A stretch of DNA of 64,000 nt, taken from NCBI GenBank assembly GCA_037043455.1, contig JAWPHD010010277.1, positions 1 to 64,000 of the forward strand, given 5' to 3'. Positions 1 through 12,468 of this stretch are shown here, in pieces. The DNA comes from Cyrtodaria siliqua (taxonomy: Eukaryota > Mollusca > Bivalvia > Adapedonta > Hiatellidae). Each line of letters starts with the position of its first letter. Position 1 is the first letter of the stretch. The notes under the pieces were generated by a model. That model saw only the letters and a list, made by a program, of their open reading frames with translations. It searched no databases and was not told the DNA's origin. A program made the position numbers and the translations under genes.

Positions 1-411
1 TGAATATCGTACCGTTAATGAAAGAGTTAAATTTCAAGAAATGTACATTCTCGTTTCAAGCCGAAAACTGTAGAAAAAGAAAATCAACACAGCTATCGAG
101 TCTATTTTCGCCGTTAAAATCCAAGTTATGTTATGAATTCCATAATTGTTTCAATAAATAAAAAGCAATACATGCATATTTAAATAACTGAGCTCTATAT
201 TTGAAAAGTAGTATGTTAATAATTCAGCTTTATGTCAGCATCAACTCATTTCAGGATAATCGATCGCATCAAAAATGGCCATTGCGCACCTGTCACCCTG
301 TTGTTTACCGCAGAGTAATCAGGGAACCAGCTTATTAGCCATTAGGCGGATAAATCGAGAATTAACAAGGGGCGTATAGGCAGTTTCAAATCCAGAGTAC
401 CTGAATATCAA
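1..411. other. AT-rich sequence, nothing recognised
   Basis: No open frame with family resemblance and no clear repeat was seen here. The first recognisable repeat unit starts near 412. Confidence 0.5.
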
Positions 412-2975
412 TGCTAAAGATTAATATTGCTAAAAAGTTAAATCAACAACACATCCTTAGTTTTCCAGAAACTAACTAGTAGTGTGTTAGTCTTTATAAA
501 CAATGCTCTACTGGCTCAACATAAAGTCGTATAAGGGGCCATAAGTCTTTCAAAAATCATTCAACCAAAACTTGGCAATGACAGGTGCAACATGCTAAAG
601 ATTAATATTGCTAAAAAGTTAAATCAACAACACATCCTTATTTTTCCAGAAACTAACTAGTAATGTGTTAGTCTTTATAAACAATGCTCTACTGGCTCAA
701 CACAAGTTTATGTATAAGGGGCTATAAGTCTTTCAAAATTCATTCAACCAGAACATGGCAATGACAGGTGCAACTAGCCTTAGTACTGATCATCCTCGCC
801 AAGATTCGCTGAAATCTGGCAAAGAGTTCAGAAGAGACTAATCTGGACAAAGTTTGTGTATTAAAACATTTAAAGGGTCACAACTCTGCCAAAAATCATT
901 CAACCGAAATATGGCGATGATATGCACAACTAGGCTTGATACTGATCATCCTTGTCAAGTTTCGTTTGTATCCAGTCAGGGGTTCAGGAAAACTAGCCGG
1001 GAAAAAAAGTGTGGTATCAAAATCAAATATCTGTAAACCGGAACGTGACGATGATATGCACAACTAGGCTTGGTGCTGATCATCCCTGCAAACTTTTCAT
1101 TGAAATCTGGCGAGGGGTTCAGGAGAAGTAGATCACACAAAGCTTGTGTATTAAAACCTTTAAAGGGCCATAATTATGCCAAAAAAGTCATTCAACCGGA
1201 ATAGAACAATGATTTGCACAACTAGACATGGAATTGATCATCCCTGAAAAGCTTCGTTTAAATCCGGCCAGGGGTTCAGGAGAACTAGTCAGAACAAATT
1301 TTGTGTATTAAAACCTTTAAATGGCCATAACTCCGCCAAAAATCTTTCAACCGGAACATGGCGATGATTTGCACAACTAGACATAGAATTGATCATCCCT
1401 AAAAAGTTTCGTTTAATCAGGCCAGGGGTTCAGGAGAACTAGTCCGAACAAAGTTTTTGTATTAAAACCTTTAAAGGGCTATAACTCCGCCAAAAGCATT
1501 CAACTGGAACACGGTGACTATGTACAACTAGGCTTGGTACTGATCATCCCTGCAAAGTTTCAATGAAATCCGGCCAAATGAAGGCCCTTTCGTCTTAATG
1601 AGGCCATGATATAGCATATTTCAGAAAATCAAGGGCCATGACTCCGATGTAAATGATCCAATCTGGATGGTTTTCGAACTTGTCCAAGCTTTTATTGATA
1701 TTAACAATCTGGTAAAGTTTCTTAAAGATCGGATGAAAGATGAAGGCCTTATCGTCTTAACGAGGCAAAATATAGGATTTTTATTTAAATCAAGGGCCAT
1801 AGCTCAACTGTTACTGGTCCGATCTGGCTGGTTTTCAAACTGAAATCGAGCTGTTATTTATATTAACAATCTAGTAAAGTTTCATAAAGATCGCATGAAA
1901 AATGAAGGCCCTATCATCTTAACGAAGCAAAATATAGCATTTTTAATTAAATCAAGGGCCATAACTCATCTGTTAATGGTCCGATCTAGCTGGTTTTCGC
2001 TTTTCCTAGCTTTCATTTATATAAACAATCAGGTAAAGTTTGTAAGATTGGATGAAAGATGAAGGCCCTATCGAATTAACTTAACAGCAATTTTAACTAA
2101 ATCAAGGGCAATAACTCCGCTGTTAATGGTCCGATCTAGCTGTTAATGGTCCGTTTTCGAACTTGTTCGAGCTTTCATTGATATTAACAATCTGTGCAAG
2201 TTTGGTAAAGATCAAAAAATAAATGAAGGTGCTAGAGTGTTCACAAGGCTTAATATGGCATTTTTCAGCAAAACAAGGGCCATAACTTCGGTAAAATTAT
2301 TTCGATCTTACCGGTTTTCGAACTTGTCCGAACTTTCATAGATATAAAGACACAGGCAAAGTTAAGTAAAGGTCCGATAAATAGTTAATGCCCTAGAGTG
2401 TTCACAAGGCAGAAAATAGCATTTTCAGAAAAAACAAGGGCCATAACTCCGGTGTTACCGATCCGATTTAGCTGGTTTTCGAACTTATTTGAGTTTCATT
2501 GATATTAACAATCTGTGAAGTTTGGTAAAGATCAAATAATAAATGAAGGTGTTAGAGCGTTCACAAGGCAGAAAATCGCATTTTCATAACAAACAAGGGC
2601 CATAACTCCGGTGTTACTCATCCGATTTGGCTGGTTTTCAACTTGTCCAAGCTTTCACTGATATTACCAATCTGTGCAAGTTTGGTAAAGATCAAATAAT
2701 AAATGAAGATGCTAAAGTGTTCACAAGGCTGAATATGGCATTTTTCAGCAAAACAAGGGCCATAACTCTGGTGAAATTTATCCGATCCGGCTGGTTTTTG
2801 AACCTATCCGAGCTTTCATTGATATAAAGACACTGGCAAAGTTTCATAAAGATTTGATTAATAATACAGGCCCTAGAGTGTTCACAAGGCAAAAGTTAAC
2901 AGACGGACGACGGACGACGGCCAACTCACCATCCCATACATAAGCTCTGCTGGCCTTCGGCCAGTACAGCTAAAA
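412..2975 (+). mobile_element. Pearl-like non-autonomous Helentron, family A (copy A1)
   Basis: Three successive tandem blocks are visible. The first is a unit of about 180 bp at 412-755. The second is diverged units of about 150 bp at 780-1570, with GGCCATAACTCCGCC and GGGGTTCAGGAGAACTAG motifs. The third is units of about 150-170 bp at 1570-2890, each with a GGTTTTCGAACTTGTCCGAGC segment. They are followed by an ACGG/ACGACGG microsatellite near 2900 and a 3' hairpin (GCTGGCC-TTC-GGCCAGTACAGC) ending in CTAAAA at 2944-2975. Tandem core, ACGG tract and 3' hairpin are the pearl architecture described in oysters, now regarded as Helitron-like. No coding capacity; short frames inside are chance. 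The 5' end is uncertain. Confidence 0.7.
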
Positions 2976-2986
2976 TAATTTAAAAA

Positions 2987-4873
2987 AACAAGAGGTCAAT
3001 GACCTTGAAGCTCTACTGATTGATTTTGATTTCAGGAAGTAGTCGCTACAAACTGGTTTTTTGAAAATCTATTTTTAGCCGTGGTGGCCATCTTGAATTT
3101 CCGGCCGACCTGACTAGGATCAATAAGACATCAAGAGCACCATTCCTGTGAAGTTTCATGAAAATCCGTCAAGTAGTCGCTACAAGTTTTCATTATATAA
3201 CTCTATGTAAACAAAGATGGCCACTGACAGCCATGTTTAACATTGAATCAAAATAATGTTCGACTCGGATAACCATCATGTCATGCTGATCATTTTAGAA
3301 AAAGTCCCATATCAATATCTCTTATAGTTTTCAAGAAGTAGTCGCTACAACTTATTTTTTAAAAATCTATTTTTAGCCATGGCGGCCATCTTGAATTTCC
3401 GGCCGACCTGAAATTTTGCTAAGATCAATATGACATCAAAAGCAACAATCGTGTGAAGTTTCATGAAAATCCGTCAAGTAGTTTCAGAGGAGTAGTCGCT
3501 ACAAGTTATCATTATATAACTCTTATGTAAACAAAGATGGCGCTGGCAGCCATGTTTAACGTCGAATCAAAACGATTTTCGACAAGGACCAACATCATGT
3601 CATGCTGATCATTTTAGAAAAAGTCCCATATCAATATCACTTATAGTTTTCAAAAAGTAGTCGTTACAAACTTGTATTTTGAAAATCTATTTTTAGCCAT
3701 GGCGGCCATCTTGAATTTCCGGCCGACCTGAAATTTTGCAAGGATCAATTAGACATCAAGAGCAACATTCGTATGAAGTTCCATGAAAATCCGTCAAGTA
3801 TTTTCAGAGGAGTAGTCGCTACAAGTTATCATTATATAACTCTATGTAAACAAAGATGGCCACTGGCAGCCATGTTTAATGTCGAATTAAAATAATGTTC
3901 GACTCGGATAACCATCATGTCATGCTGATAATTTTAGAAAAAGTCCCATATCAATATCTCTTATAGTTTTCAAGAAGTAGTCGCTACAAACTTATTTTTA
4001 AAAAATCTATTTTTAGCCGTGGCGGCCATCTTGAATTTCCGGCCAACCTGAAATTTTGCTAGGATCAATAAGACATCAAGAGCAACAATCCTGTGAAGTT
4101 TCATGAAAATCCGTCAAGTAGTTTCAGAGGAGTAGTCGCTACAAGTTTTCATTATATAACTCTATGTAAACAAAGATGGCCGCTGGCAGCCATGTTTAAC
4201 GTCGAATCAAAACGATTTTCGACAAGGACCAACATCATGTCATGCTGATCATTTTAGAAAAAGTCCCATATCAATATCTCTTATAGTTTTCAAGAAGTAG
4301 TCGCTACAAACTTATTTTTTAAAAATCTATTTTAAGCCGTGGCGGCCATCTTGAATTTCCGGCCGACCTGAAATTTTGCTAGGATTAATTAGACATCAAG
4401 AGCAACATTCCTGTGAAGTTTCATGAAAATCCGTCAAGTTGTTTTAGAGGAGTAGTCGCTACAAGTTTTCATTATATAACTCTATGTAAACAAAGATGGC
4501 CGCTGGCAGCCATGTTTAACGTCGAATCAAAACGATTTTCGACAAGGACCAACATCATGTCATGCTGATCATTTTAGAAAAAGTCCCATAGCAATATCCC
4601 TTAGAGTTTTCAAGAAGTAGTCGCTACAAACTTGTTTTTTAAAAACCTATTTTTAGATTTGGCGGCCATCTTGGATTTCACATCTACATGAATTTTTGCT
4701 AGGATCAACTAGACTTATGGGCAACATTTCCGTAAAGTTTCATGAAAATCTATTCAGTAGTTTCAGAGGAGTAGTCGCTACAAAAAAAAAGTTAACGGAC
4801 GGACGGACGGACAGACGGACGCCGGACGCCGCACCACGGCATAAGCTCTGCTGATCTCTGATCAGTAGAGCTA
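2987..4873 (+). mobile_element. Pearl-like non-autonomous Helentron, family B (copy B1)
   Basis: Complete copy. It begins AACAAGAGGTCAATGACCT (a short palindrome) followed by GAAGCTCTACTGAT. The body is about five tandem units of roughly 318 bp, each containing AGTAGTCGCTACAA twice and GGCGGCCATCTTGAATTTCC. A divergent terminal half-unit follows (variant GGATTTCACATC), then a (ACGG)n tract at about 4796-4825. It ends in the hairpin AGCTCTGCTGATC-TCT-GATCAGTAGAGCT followed by AA. The 5' GCTCTACTGAT is the reverse complement of the 3' hairpin arm. Non-coding; presumed to be mobilised by a Helentron Rep/helicase in trans. Confidence 0.85.
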
Positions 4874-5262
4874 ATAAAAATAACAAAAAATAAAAAAAAT
4901 AAAAAAAGTCAACAAATCTGGTAAAGTTTGGTAAATTTCAGATGAAAAATGAAGTCCCTATTGACTTAAGGAGGTTGGCTGGTCAATATACGCATGCGCC
5001 GTATGACGTAATACGTTAGGTAATGTCGTAAACTGTTTCGCCCACAAATCACAATATATTGGTTTATTATAGAAATTTTAATGAACCGATGTTAATATAA
5101 TTCATTTTATATACAAATAATCTGAAAACTATGCGTAATAACATATTTTATATTTCAATATTACGACAATCGGACGTCGCCTAACAGATGGCGCCATATA
5201 TTAAAAGTATGTTTTAATATTTTTTGGCCGGTATTTTTGTTTACATATTTTCATACCGTGAT
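4874..5262. other. Upstream flank of the Mutator-like gene
   Basis: AT-rich sequence with no coding frame recognised. It contains ATGCGCATGCGCC-like and GACGTAA motifs near 4990-5010, which could belong to a promoter or to the 5' terminus of the Mutator-like element. No inverted partner was found. Confidence 0.35.
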
Positions 5263-5732
5263 ATGTTTGCCGTTTTAAATAATTATACAATGCCGCATCA
5301 TAGATTAAAGGGAAGATTCCTTAGAACATCAGCTTCAATTAAGATTAAATTAGCATCTGATACTTTGAAACAGAAATGGAATTTACAGAAATCGCTGGAC
5401 GACCATTCATATTTTTCTTCGACATCATCAACAAGTAATTTGCCAGATATCTCAATTCTGGGTCATGAGGAATTCGTAAAAGCTGACGATACACATGAAC
5501 CATGGACACTTGGCAGACGAGTGGTAGAGTTAGAAATTTTAGCAGACGGATTAAAGCCATGTATTTCGTGTGGTGGTCCTCTTCATCTACACCATTGCAT
5601 AGGTATACAGACATTCGGTCTGGCGGCCGTGCTGTCCGTGAAGTGCTACAACTATAACTGCCAGGCACTCAACAAAATATCAACGGGAAAAAACATGTGA
5701 AAACTTTTGACATGAACACCAAGCTAGCAAAG
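5263..5732 (+). pseudogene. Mutator-like transposase, N-terminal exon
   Basis: The open frame has ATGs at 5263 and 5290. The second gives the MPHHRLKGRF start that fits the family. The hallmark part is GRRVVELEILADGLKPC-ISCG followed by a C/H-rich stretch (HLHHC, FGLAAVLSVKCYNYNCQ), matching the N-terminal zinc-binding region of Mutator-like transposase domain proteins. The frame closes early at 5700 because an A-run near 5690 is one base short. In the shifted frame the family continuation DMNTKLAK follows at once and ends on a GT splice donor (5733, GTAAAT, phase 0). It is thus exon 1 of a transposase or transposase-derived gene. Function would be DNA binding and transposition in the nucleus; the frameshift argues that it is dead. 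Confidence 0.7.
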
Positions 5733-5891
5733 GTAAATAAATGTAAATATTGATCATTTTGTTAGTTATTAGAAAATTAGTGCATAAAATAAACGTCTAC
5801 AAACGGCGAGACAGTTTTTGATATACGCTGTCAAGGAGAAGACAACAATAAACTTCTTCGTTTATTTATTAGACAATATTATTTCCTCCTT
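5733..5891 (+). other. Start of intron 1 of the Mutator-like gene
   Basis: Non-coding AT-rich sequence after the splice donor at 5733, ending at the target duplication of the next TIR element. The exons expected to carry the DDE catalytic core were not found here or elsewhere in intron 1. Confidence 0.5.
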
Positions 5892-6282
5892 CGTAATAAC
5901 AGTGAAGTAACAAGAGGTGAATGGTGACCACTAATGGAGATATAGCGCAGCTGACTGAAATCTCGTATGGCTTCGAGAAGTGGAAGGAATCTCGATCTAG
6001 CGGTAAAATTTTCTGAACATCCGCCATTTTGTTTCTATCGGTGAAGTGCTCCGCTCCGTGAAATTGTAAAATATTCGACTGTTTTGGATTAAGTCATCAT
6101 ACTTCGCAGAAAATGTTTGTTGTTATATTACTTATTGTTGATATTGACATGTTGGGTATTTTTACGTCATTTTACAGTGAATTGATTGATATAAAATGAA
6201 TTTCACATACTAATGGTCGGCCGTGTTGGCTGAAGTTTTGTTAAACAGAGATGTGGAGATGGCGCAAATCCACTATACATTT

Positions 6283-6760
6283 TTTTGTTTAAGTTAATTC
6301 CTCAAAAATAAACAGCTCGCTGTCGAGAACTATGATTGAAGAATGTAGTGTATACTTTTTATTATACAAAACCCGTAATTTTATCTAATAATTTGTCTTG
6401 AAGACTGCATAGATCTCGACCAACATGGCCAAGCCTAGCCAACGTCGATGAAATGCCATCCTGTTGGATTTCGCTATAATTGTTTTTATTTTAGTTAATT
6501 CCTCGAAAATAAACAGCTCGCTGTCTAGAAATATGATTGAAGAATGTAGTGGTGCACAACCTAAATTGTGTCTAATAATGTGTCTTAAGATTGTATAGAT
6601 ATCGCCCAAAATGGCCATACATCCCGATTCCAGCCAACGCCGATGAAATGCCATTTTGTTGGATTTCGTTATACATTTTTTAATTTTAGTTAATTCCTCG
6701 AATAAAAACAACTCGCTGTCGAGAAATATGATTGAAAAATGTAGTAGTACACTTTTGGTT
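6283..6760. repeat. Three-copy tandem repeat, about 190-200 bp unit
   Basis: TTAGTTAATTCCTCGAAAAT-type units with AACAGCTCGCTGTCGAGAAA and ATGATTGAAGAATGTAGT recur near 6293, 6492 and 6688. The AGCTCGCTGTCGAG segment is itself palindromic. The array lies inside the 5892-9300 element and codes for nothing recognised. Confidence 0.7.
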
Positions 6761-7125
6761 TATGTAAACGCTTTAATTATTATTGTTGGTGCTCTTTTGC
6801 GTAATTAAATATCCTTTCCAACGAAAGTTTAATAGTTTATTAGCGTCTCATTGTTTACAATCAAATATGCATACATATATACATTATTTCATACATAAAA
6901 CATGAATTGTAAACACCATTCTAAAAGAATTATAGGAGACGAATGTCAACGTTTAATGTCTGTATCAATTTAGCGCTTTCGAATGCATTTCACCATAAGC
7001 GTCCTGGAGATGGTAATTTTTACTATAAGGTCTCTTAGGTCATATGACCTACATAGATATATAACCATGCAAAAAACACCACAATTAACTGAAGAGTTGC
7101 TAATGTTGGATTCATGGCATGTTGT

Positions 7126-8407
7126 TTATTGCGATCTTTCAACATATCTACACAGATGGCTCTAAGGATGGAGATAAGGTAGCTGCAGCAGCTGTTCACA
7201 AACACAGCATAAAGAGCCGCCTGCCTGACAAGGCCTCTATCTTTTCAGCTGAACTTAAAGCAATTGAACTTGCCTTAAATTATATTCAGGAATCTGATGA
7301 TGACCATTTTGTAATCTTTTCTGATTCCCTTTCATCTCTTCAAGCACTGGGTAATATGAAACACGATAACCCAGTTGTGCTTCAACTTTTAGAAAAGTAC
7401 AATTCTCTTATAATTGATAATGTTATTATTTTCTGCTGGCTTCCAAGCCATGTAGGAATACGTGGTAATGATAGAGCTGATAGTGCTGCCAAGGCAGCAT
7501 TAGATTTACATATATCTAATACCAAATTACCGTATACTGATTTTAAAAGCTGTATCAACACATATATTCGTAACTCTTGGCAAGCCACTTGGGATTTGTC
7601 AGTTAACAATAAACTCCATTCAATTAAACCATTACTCGGAGAATGGCGCTCTTCTAGTAGACCCATTCGTCGAGAGGAAGTTGTCCTAGCTCCGTGGTAA
7701 TGATAGAGCTGATAGTGCTGCCAAAGCAGCATTAGATTTACATATATCTAATACCAAATTACCTTATACTGATTTTAAAAGTTGTATCAACACATATATT
7801 CGTAACTCTTGGCAAGCCACTTGGGATTTGTCAGTTAACAATAAACTCCATTCAATTAAACCATTACTCGGAGAATGGCGCTCTTCTAGTAGACCCATTC
7901 GGCGAGAGGAAGTTGTCCTAGCTCGGTGCAGAATAGGGCATACACGTTATACTCATTCATATTTATTACAAGGTGAGCCATTACCAGAATGTATACCCTG
8001 CTTTGCACCGTTAACGGTCAATCACATATTGCTGGAATGTGTAGACTTTGATCCTATGCGTCAACGGTACTACAATGTTAATACTATGACCGAGTTATTT
8101 AATACTATAGATTTTAGACTAGTTTTAGATTTCCTTAAGGAAATCAGACTTTATAAATCAGTATAATATGTTCTTGTATATAATTACTTTTTTATATACC
8201 CGTTTTCGGGCATTCGTTGATTTACATATATAGTTTATATTACTACTATATCATCCCTTATTTTTTAATAGTTTTATCCTGATATATTTACATTAATTTT
8301 TAATTAATACTTCATTTATTCATATTTTGTCAGTTTTTGCGCACAACATGACCTATTTATGTGTCGACGTGCCGTAAAACAACATTTATTCATTCATTAT
8401 TGCGATC
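7126..8407 (+). mobile_element. LINE A: 5'-truncated I-group LINE, RNase H end
   Basis: The insert lies between direct copies of TTATTGCGATC (7126-7136 and 8397-8407). It starts inside ORF2 at the RNase H domain, with IYTDGSKDGDK, the glutamate in SAELKAIELAL, the aspartate in FSDSLSSLQAL and GNDRADSAAK. It ends with a CX2CX6HX4C motif (CIPCFAPLTVNHILLEC), a 3' UTR containing TTACGGCACGTCGACACATA in reverse, and an ATTC tail. Full-length copies are 6 kb, so only the last 1.26 kb is here. Truncation plus target duplication is normal target-primed reverse transcription. An internal duplication at 7461-7924 destroys the frame. Confidence 0.9.
7461..7924 (+). repeat. 232-bp direct tandem duplication inside LINE A
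   Basis: The segment starting CGTGGTAATGATAGAGCTG at 7461 starts again at 7693, and the two units differ at only a few bases. The period of 232 is not a multiple of three, so the RNase H frame is shifted at the junction and stops at 7700. Confidence 0.9.
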
Positions 8408-8437
8408 AAAAGATATAAAGGTTTCCTCAATCATAAC

Positions 8438-8515
8438 AGCCAATTAGCTACGGGGTACATACAAACAGCCAATTAGCAACGGGGTACCGTATGTACCCCA
8501 TGGCTAATTGGCTGT
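8438..8515. repeat. Palindrome with 22-bp arms plus a third copy
   Basis: ACAGCCAATTAGCAACGGGG near 8466 pairs with CCCCATGGCTAATTGGCTGT ending near 8514, forming a hairpin. A direct copy of the left arm (ACAGCCAATTAGCTACGGGG) precedes it near 8438. No transposon ends or coding were recognised. Confidence 0.75.
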
Positions 8516-9300
8516 CCCAAGCAGGATATTTGGTTAGATCAAAGAGGCCATAAATCACAAACACTGGCCACCTGTGGTGTGTTGACATCAGATATATACA
8601 CAATAATTGTGTAACAGATATATACACAATAACTGTGTTATATTTTTTAATTTTATTTATATTGTGCATTTATCAGTGAAACTAAACGCATTCGAAAGTT
8701 GATGATTATGTTCATTCGGATTTGTCAACAAAAAAAGTATATAAAAAAAACGCGTATGTCTGTTAAATGTTTCATTTTTAGTTAAACAATTATATTACGC
8801 CGTTTTAATACGACAATATCAGGAAAATATAACCAATGCTAAACTGATGTATCTACACTGCTAAAACCCAACTCAATTTACGCGTTTTAATTACATTTCT
8901 CATGTAATTTTTTTTTATATACAACATTATCTTATTCGGTCTTGCGAGTTACTTTGTCATATGTTACAAGATATTTAAAAGTTCCGACTACACGGATGTT
9001 AGTATTTTATAAAAAATAAAAAATAATTAGACTTAATAATAATTTCTTCCTTTCAGTAATTGATAATCTTCACCTGAAAATGGCTTACTTTCTGTATATA
9101 TGGTATAGAAGTTAAACGTCAAAATAGCAACGAAGGTGTAACAATTTCATCTTTATTACGCTAATCTGATTACCTGTAAAATAAACCCATTCCGCTATAT
9201 CCAAAACATTGCACGCTTATCTTTCTCGTTTTAGCCATACGAGATTATGCGAGATTCGATTATGTACACATTCACTCTCTTGTTACTTCACTGGTAATAA

Positions 9301-9509
9301 ACGCTTAATTCAATAAGCTTCTTTTACATGCGAACATGCGGTATTGTGTCACATTTTCATGGTATTCAGAGTTAAGTTAAACATTTAAAATGTTCATCCT
9401 TGCTCAACTTCATACTGTTCATACTGGCATCGAAGCCATCTTATAAACGGTTAACCGTTGGTTTCTTACGACTTATCAGACTGAAGAGGTTTTAAAGCAG
9501 TGGTTGCCT
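9301..9509. other. Intron 1 remnant between two insertions
   Basis: Contains CATACTGTTCATACTGGCATC and AAACGGTTAACCGTTGGTTTCTTACG near 9410-9465. A related stretch (ATACGGTTCATACTGTTG, AAACCGTTGGTTTCTTAGG) occurs near 37975-38030, so this is probably an old shared repeat. Confidence 0.4.
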
Positions 9510-12171
9510 GGTAGGAATGAATGAATGAATGAATAGTGTTTTACGGCACGTCGACACATAAATAGGTCATATTGTGCGCAAAAATTGATGAAAAATGAAG
9601 TATTATTTAAAAATTAGTGTAAATATATAAAGATAAAACTATTAAAAAACTAAGGGATGATAATGTGTAATATAAACTATGTATGTAAATCAACAAATGC
9701 CCGTCAACGGGCATATAAACAAGTAAATATATATAAGAACACATTATAATGATTTATATAGTCTGATCTCTTTTAGGAAATCTAAAAATAAGACTAAAAT
9801 CTACAGTATCAAATAACTCTTTCATAGTATTAACATTGTAGTACCTTTGACGCATAGGATCAAAGTCTACACATTCCAATAAGATGTGTTTGACCGTTAA
9901 CGGTGCAAAGCAGGGTATACATTCTGGTAATTGCTCACCTTGTAATAAATATGAATGAGTATAACGTGTATGCCCTATCCTGCACCGGGCTAGGATAACT
10001 TCCTCTCGACGAATGGGTCTAGTAGAAGAACGCCATTCTCCGAGTAACGGTTTAATTGAATGGAGTTTATTGTTAACGGACAAATCCCAAGCGGTTTGCC
10101 AAGAGTTACGAATATATGTGTTAATACAACTTTTAAAATCAGTGTAAGATAATTTGGTATTAGATATATGTAAATCTAATGCTGCCTTAGCAGCACTATC
10201 AGCTCTATCATTACCACGTATTCCTACATGGCTTGGAAGCCAGCAGAAAATAATAACATTATCAATTATAAGAGAATCTTATAATTGTACTTTTCTAAAA
10301 GTTGAAGCACAACTGGGTTATCATGTTTCATATTACCCAGTGCTTGAAGAGATGAAAGGGAATCAGAAAAGATTACGAAATGGTCATCATCAGATTCCTG
10401 AATATAATTTAAGGCAAGTGCAATTGCCTTAAGTTCAGCTGAAAAGATAGAGGCCTTGTCAGGCAGGCGGCTCTTTATGCTGTGTTTGTGAACAGCTGCT
10501 GCAGCTACCTTATCTCCATCTTTAGAGCCATCTGTGTAGATATGTTGAAAGTCAATGTATTTCGATATAATTTCATTAAATTTGCTTTGAAAGACAGTAG
10601 GGTCTGTACTGGATTTGTTATTATTGCAAAGATCAAAAATAATTGTTGGAGTTTCCAAAGTCCACGGTGGAATTTGTGGTACTTTGTACTTGGCAATCAA
10701 ATTTAGGTCGATTTCAGTGTCTCTTAATTTTGGTTTAATACGAAGACCAAATGGTCGAATGGCCTTCGGTTTTCGATCAAAAAGAGGTTCACAACTAGGA
10801 TTAAAAACATTATCGAAAGTTGGGTTTGAAGGGTAAGACTTTAATTTAATGGCGTATTGAAGAGCTAATTTGTCTCGTCTATGAGACAGTGATGGTTCAT
10901 TGGCTTCAACATATAGACTTTCGGCTGGTGATGTACGAAAGGCACCTAAGGCGAGTCGTAATCCTTGATTATGTATAGGGTCGAGCATCTGCAAGTACGA
11001 CTTGCGAGTCGATCCATATACTACTGAGCCGTAGTCCAGCTTGGATCTGATAAGAGATCTGTAAAGTCGCAAGAGGACTTTTCGATCTGCTCCCCAATTA
11101 GTGTTTGCAACAACTTTAAGTAAGTTAAGAGCTTTAAGGCATTTGGCCTTCAAGTATTTAAGGTGTGGTATAAACGTTAATTTACGGTCGAAAATAAGAC
11201 CAAGGAATTTTGTCTCATCCACTACTGGTATTGGTGACCCGTCCAGTGTTAGATTAGGGTCTTCATGATGTTTACGAAGTTGACAAAAGTGCATACAATT
11301 AGTTTTAGATTTAGAAAATTTAAAACCATTTTCATCAGACCAGGTCTGAAGTTTATTGAGACATTGTTGTAATTGTCTCTCGATAGTATTCATGTTTTTT
11401 GCACGATAACATATAACAAAGTCGTCAACATATAGCGAACAATCCACACCTGGATTGATGCATTTTACTATACTGTTAATCTTTATATTAAAAAGTGTGA
11501 CAGATAGTATGCTGCCCTGTGGAACACCCATCTCCTGTTCATGAATATCAGAGAGGGTTGAACCCATTCGGACACGAAACTGTCTATCATCTAAGAATTT
11601 CTCTATACAAATGGGTAATCGGCCTCTAAGACCAATGTCATGTAGATCATTCATAATACCGTACTTCCATGCAGTATCATAAGCTTTCTCCAAGTCAAAA
11701 AATACAGCGACTAAATGTTCTTTTTTTATGAAAGCTTCCCTAATAAACGATTCAAATCGTATGAGATTGTCTGTTGTGCCTCGTTGGCGCCGGAATCCAC
11801 TTTGATACTTTGTTATCAGTTTGTTGGACTCCAGGTACTAAACGAGTCTCTCATTAATCATTCGTTCCATGGTTTTACATATACAACTCGTTAAAGCGAT
11901 TGGGCGATAATTTATTGGGTCCGTATGATCTTTCCAGGTTTGGGGACTGGAATAACGATTGCTTCCCGCCAAGAATCGGGGAAGATTCCCGTCACCCAAA
12001 CCTTATTAAATATATCAAGAAGGGTAGAGAGACAGGATTCAGGTAAATGTTTTAGTAATTGATAATGGATATCATCAGGACCAGCTGATGTATCGTGAGC
12101 CTTTTTAAGGGACTCTCGAAGTTCTTTGAGAGTGAATAGTTTATTGTATTTTTCCAAGTTTTTCGGTAGGA
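9510..12171 (-). mobile_element. LINE B: 5'-truncated I-group LINE, RT and RNase H
   Basis: Minus-strand copy with its ATTC tail at about 9517-9535 and its 5' truncation near 12164, inside ORF2 before the RT. GGTAGGA flanks both sides (9510-9516, 12165-12171), a short but plausible duplication. The RT has the FDLEKAYD region at its edge, GVPQGSILSVTLF and YVDDFVICY; the RNase H has TDGSKDGDK and SAELKAIALAL. Frames break several times. There is a one-base loss in GATC-TTTCC near 11931, a stop near 11839 where LINE F encodes WYLES, and an extra segment (TCTTATAATTG) near 10275. It is therefore a dead copy, very similar to LINE F. Confidence 0.88.
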
Positions 12172-12468
12172 GTTTAGCTGTGATAATTTGGTTGATAGGT
12201 CTGTCGTTAGAGTGCATTAGTTAAAAGTCATTTAAGACCCAGGATTATAGTCAATATTTAGCCACAATAGTTTCACCCCCTGTTTCAATTTTGAGCTAGT
12301 GCAGGAACATTCTGGTATAAATACCAGCAGTGTTTCTCTGACATTAGAAATCCTGGGAAGCATTTCAATCCCAGGGTATAAAACGTACCATACGTATTAA
12401 CGTGATTATATTAACGGAGTGATCATATTAACGTGATTATATTAACGGAATGATATTAACGTGATTAT
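12172..12468. other. End of intron 1, with a short ATTAACG repeat
   Basis: Mostly unremarkable AT-rich sequence. From about 12395 to 12462 there are four or five imperfect repeats of ATTAACGtGATTAT / ATTAACGGAaTGAT. They abut the start of the next coding exon and may have replaced its splice acceptor, because no convincing AG acceptor precedes 12469. Confidence 0.5.

Larger units (their letters stand above)
5892..9300. mobile_element. TIR DNA transposon (hAT-like ends), non-autonomous, containing LINE A
   Basis: Inverted ends start CAGTGAAGTAACAAGAG at 5900 and end with its reverse complement at 9293. Similarity continues about 70 bp inward, including GTGAATG and ATCTCGTATGGCT. Direct GTAATAA abuts both ends (5893-5899, 9294-9300), giving a 7-bp match where hAT elements would give 8. 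Removing the LINE inside leaves about 2.1 kb with no transposase frame. The class call rests on the CAG start and the duplication length only. Confidence 0.55.

Noticed and set aside
2987..4873. CRISPR-like array or centromeric satellite
   Set aside because: Units are about 318 bp, contiguous, and framed by pearl termini, so this is a transposon core and not an array with spacers.
7119..8166. Host ribonuclease H gene
   Set aside because: The domain is inside a 5'-truncated LINE with target duplication and LINE 3' UTR, and similar copies occur several times in the window.
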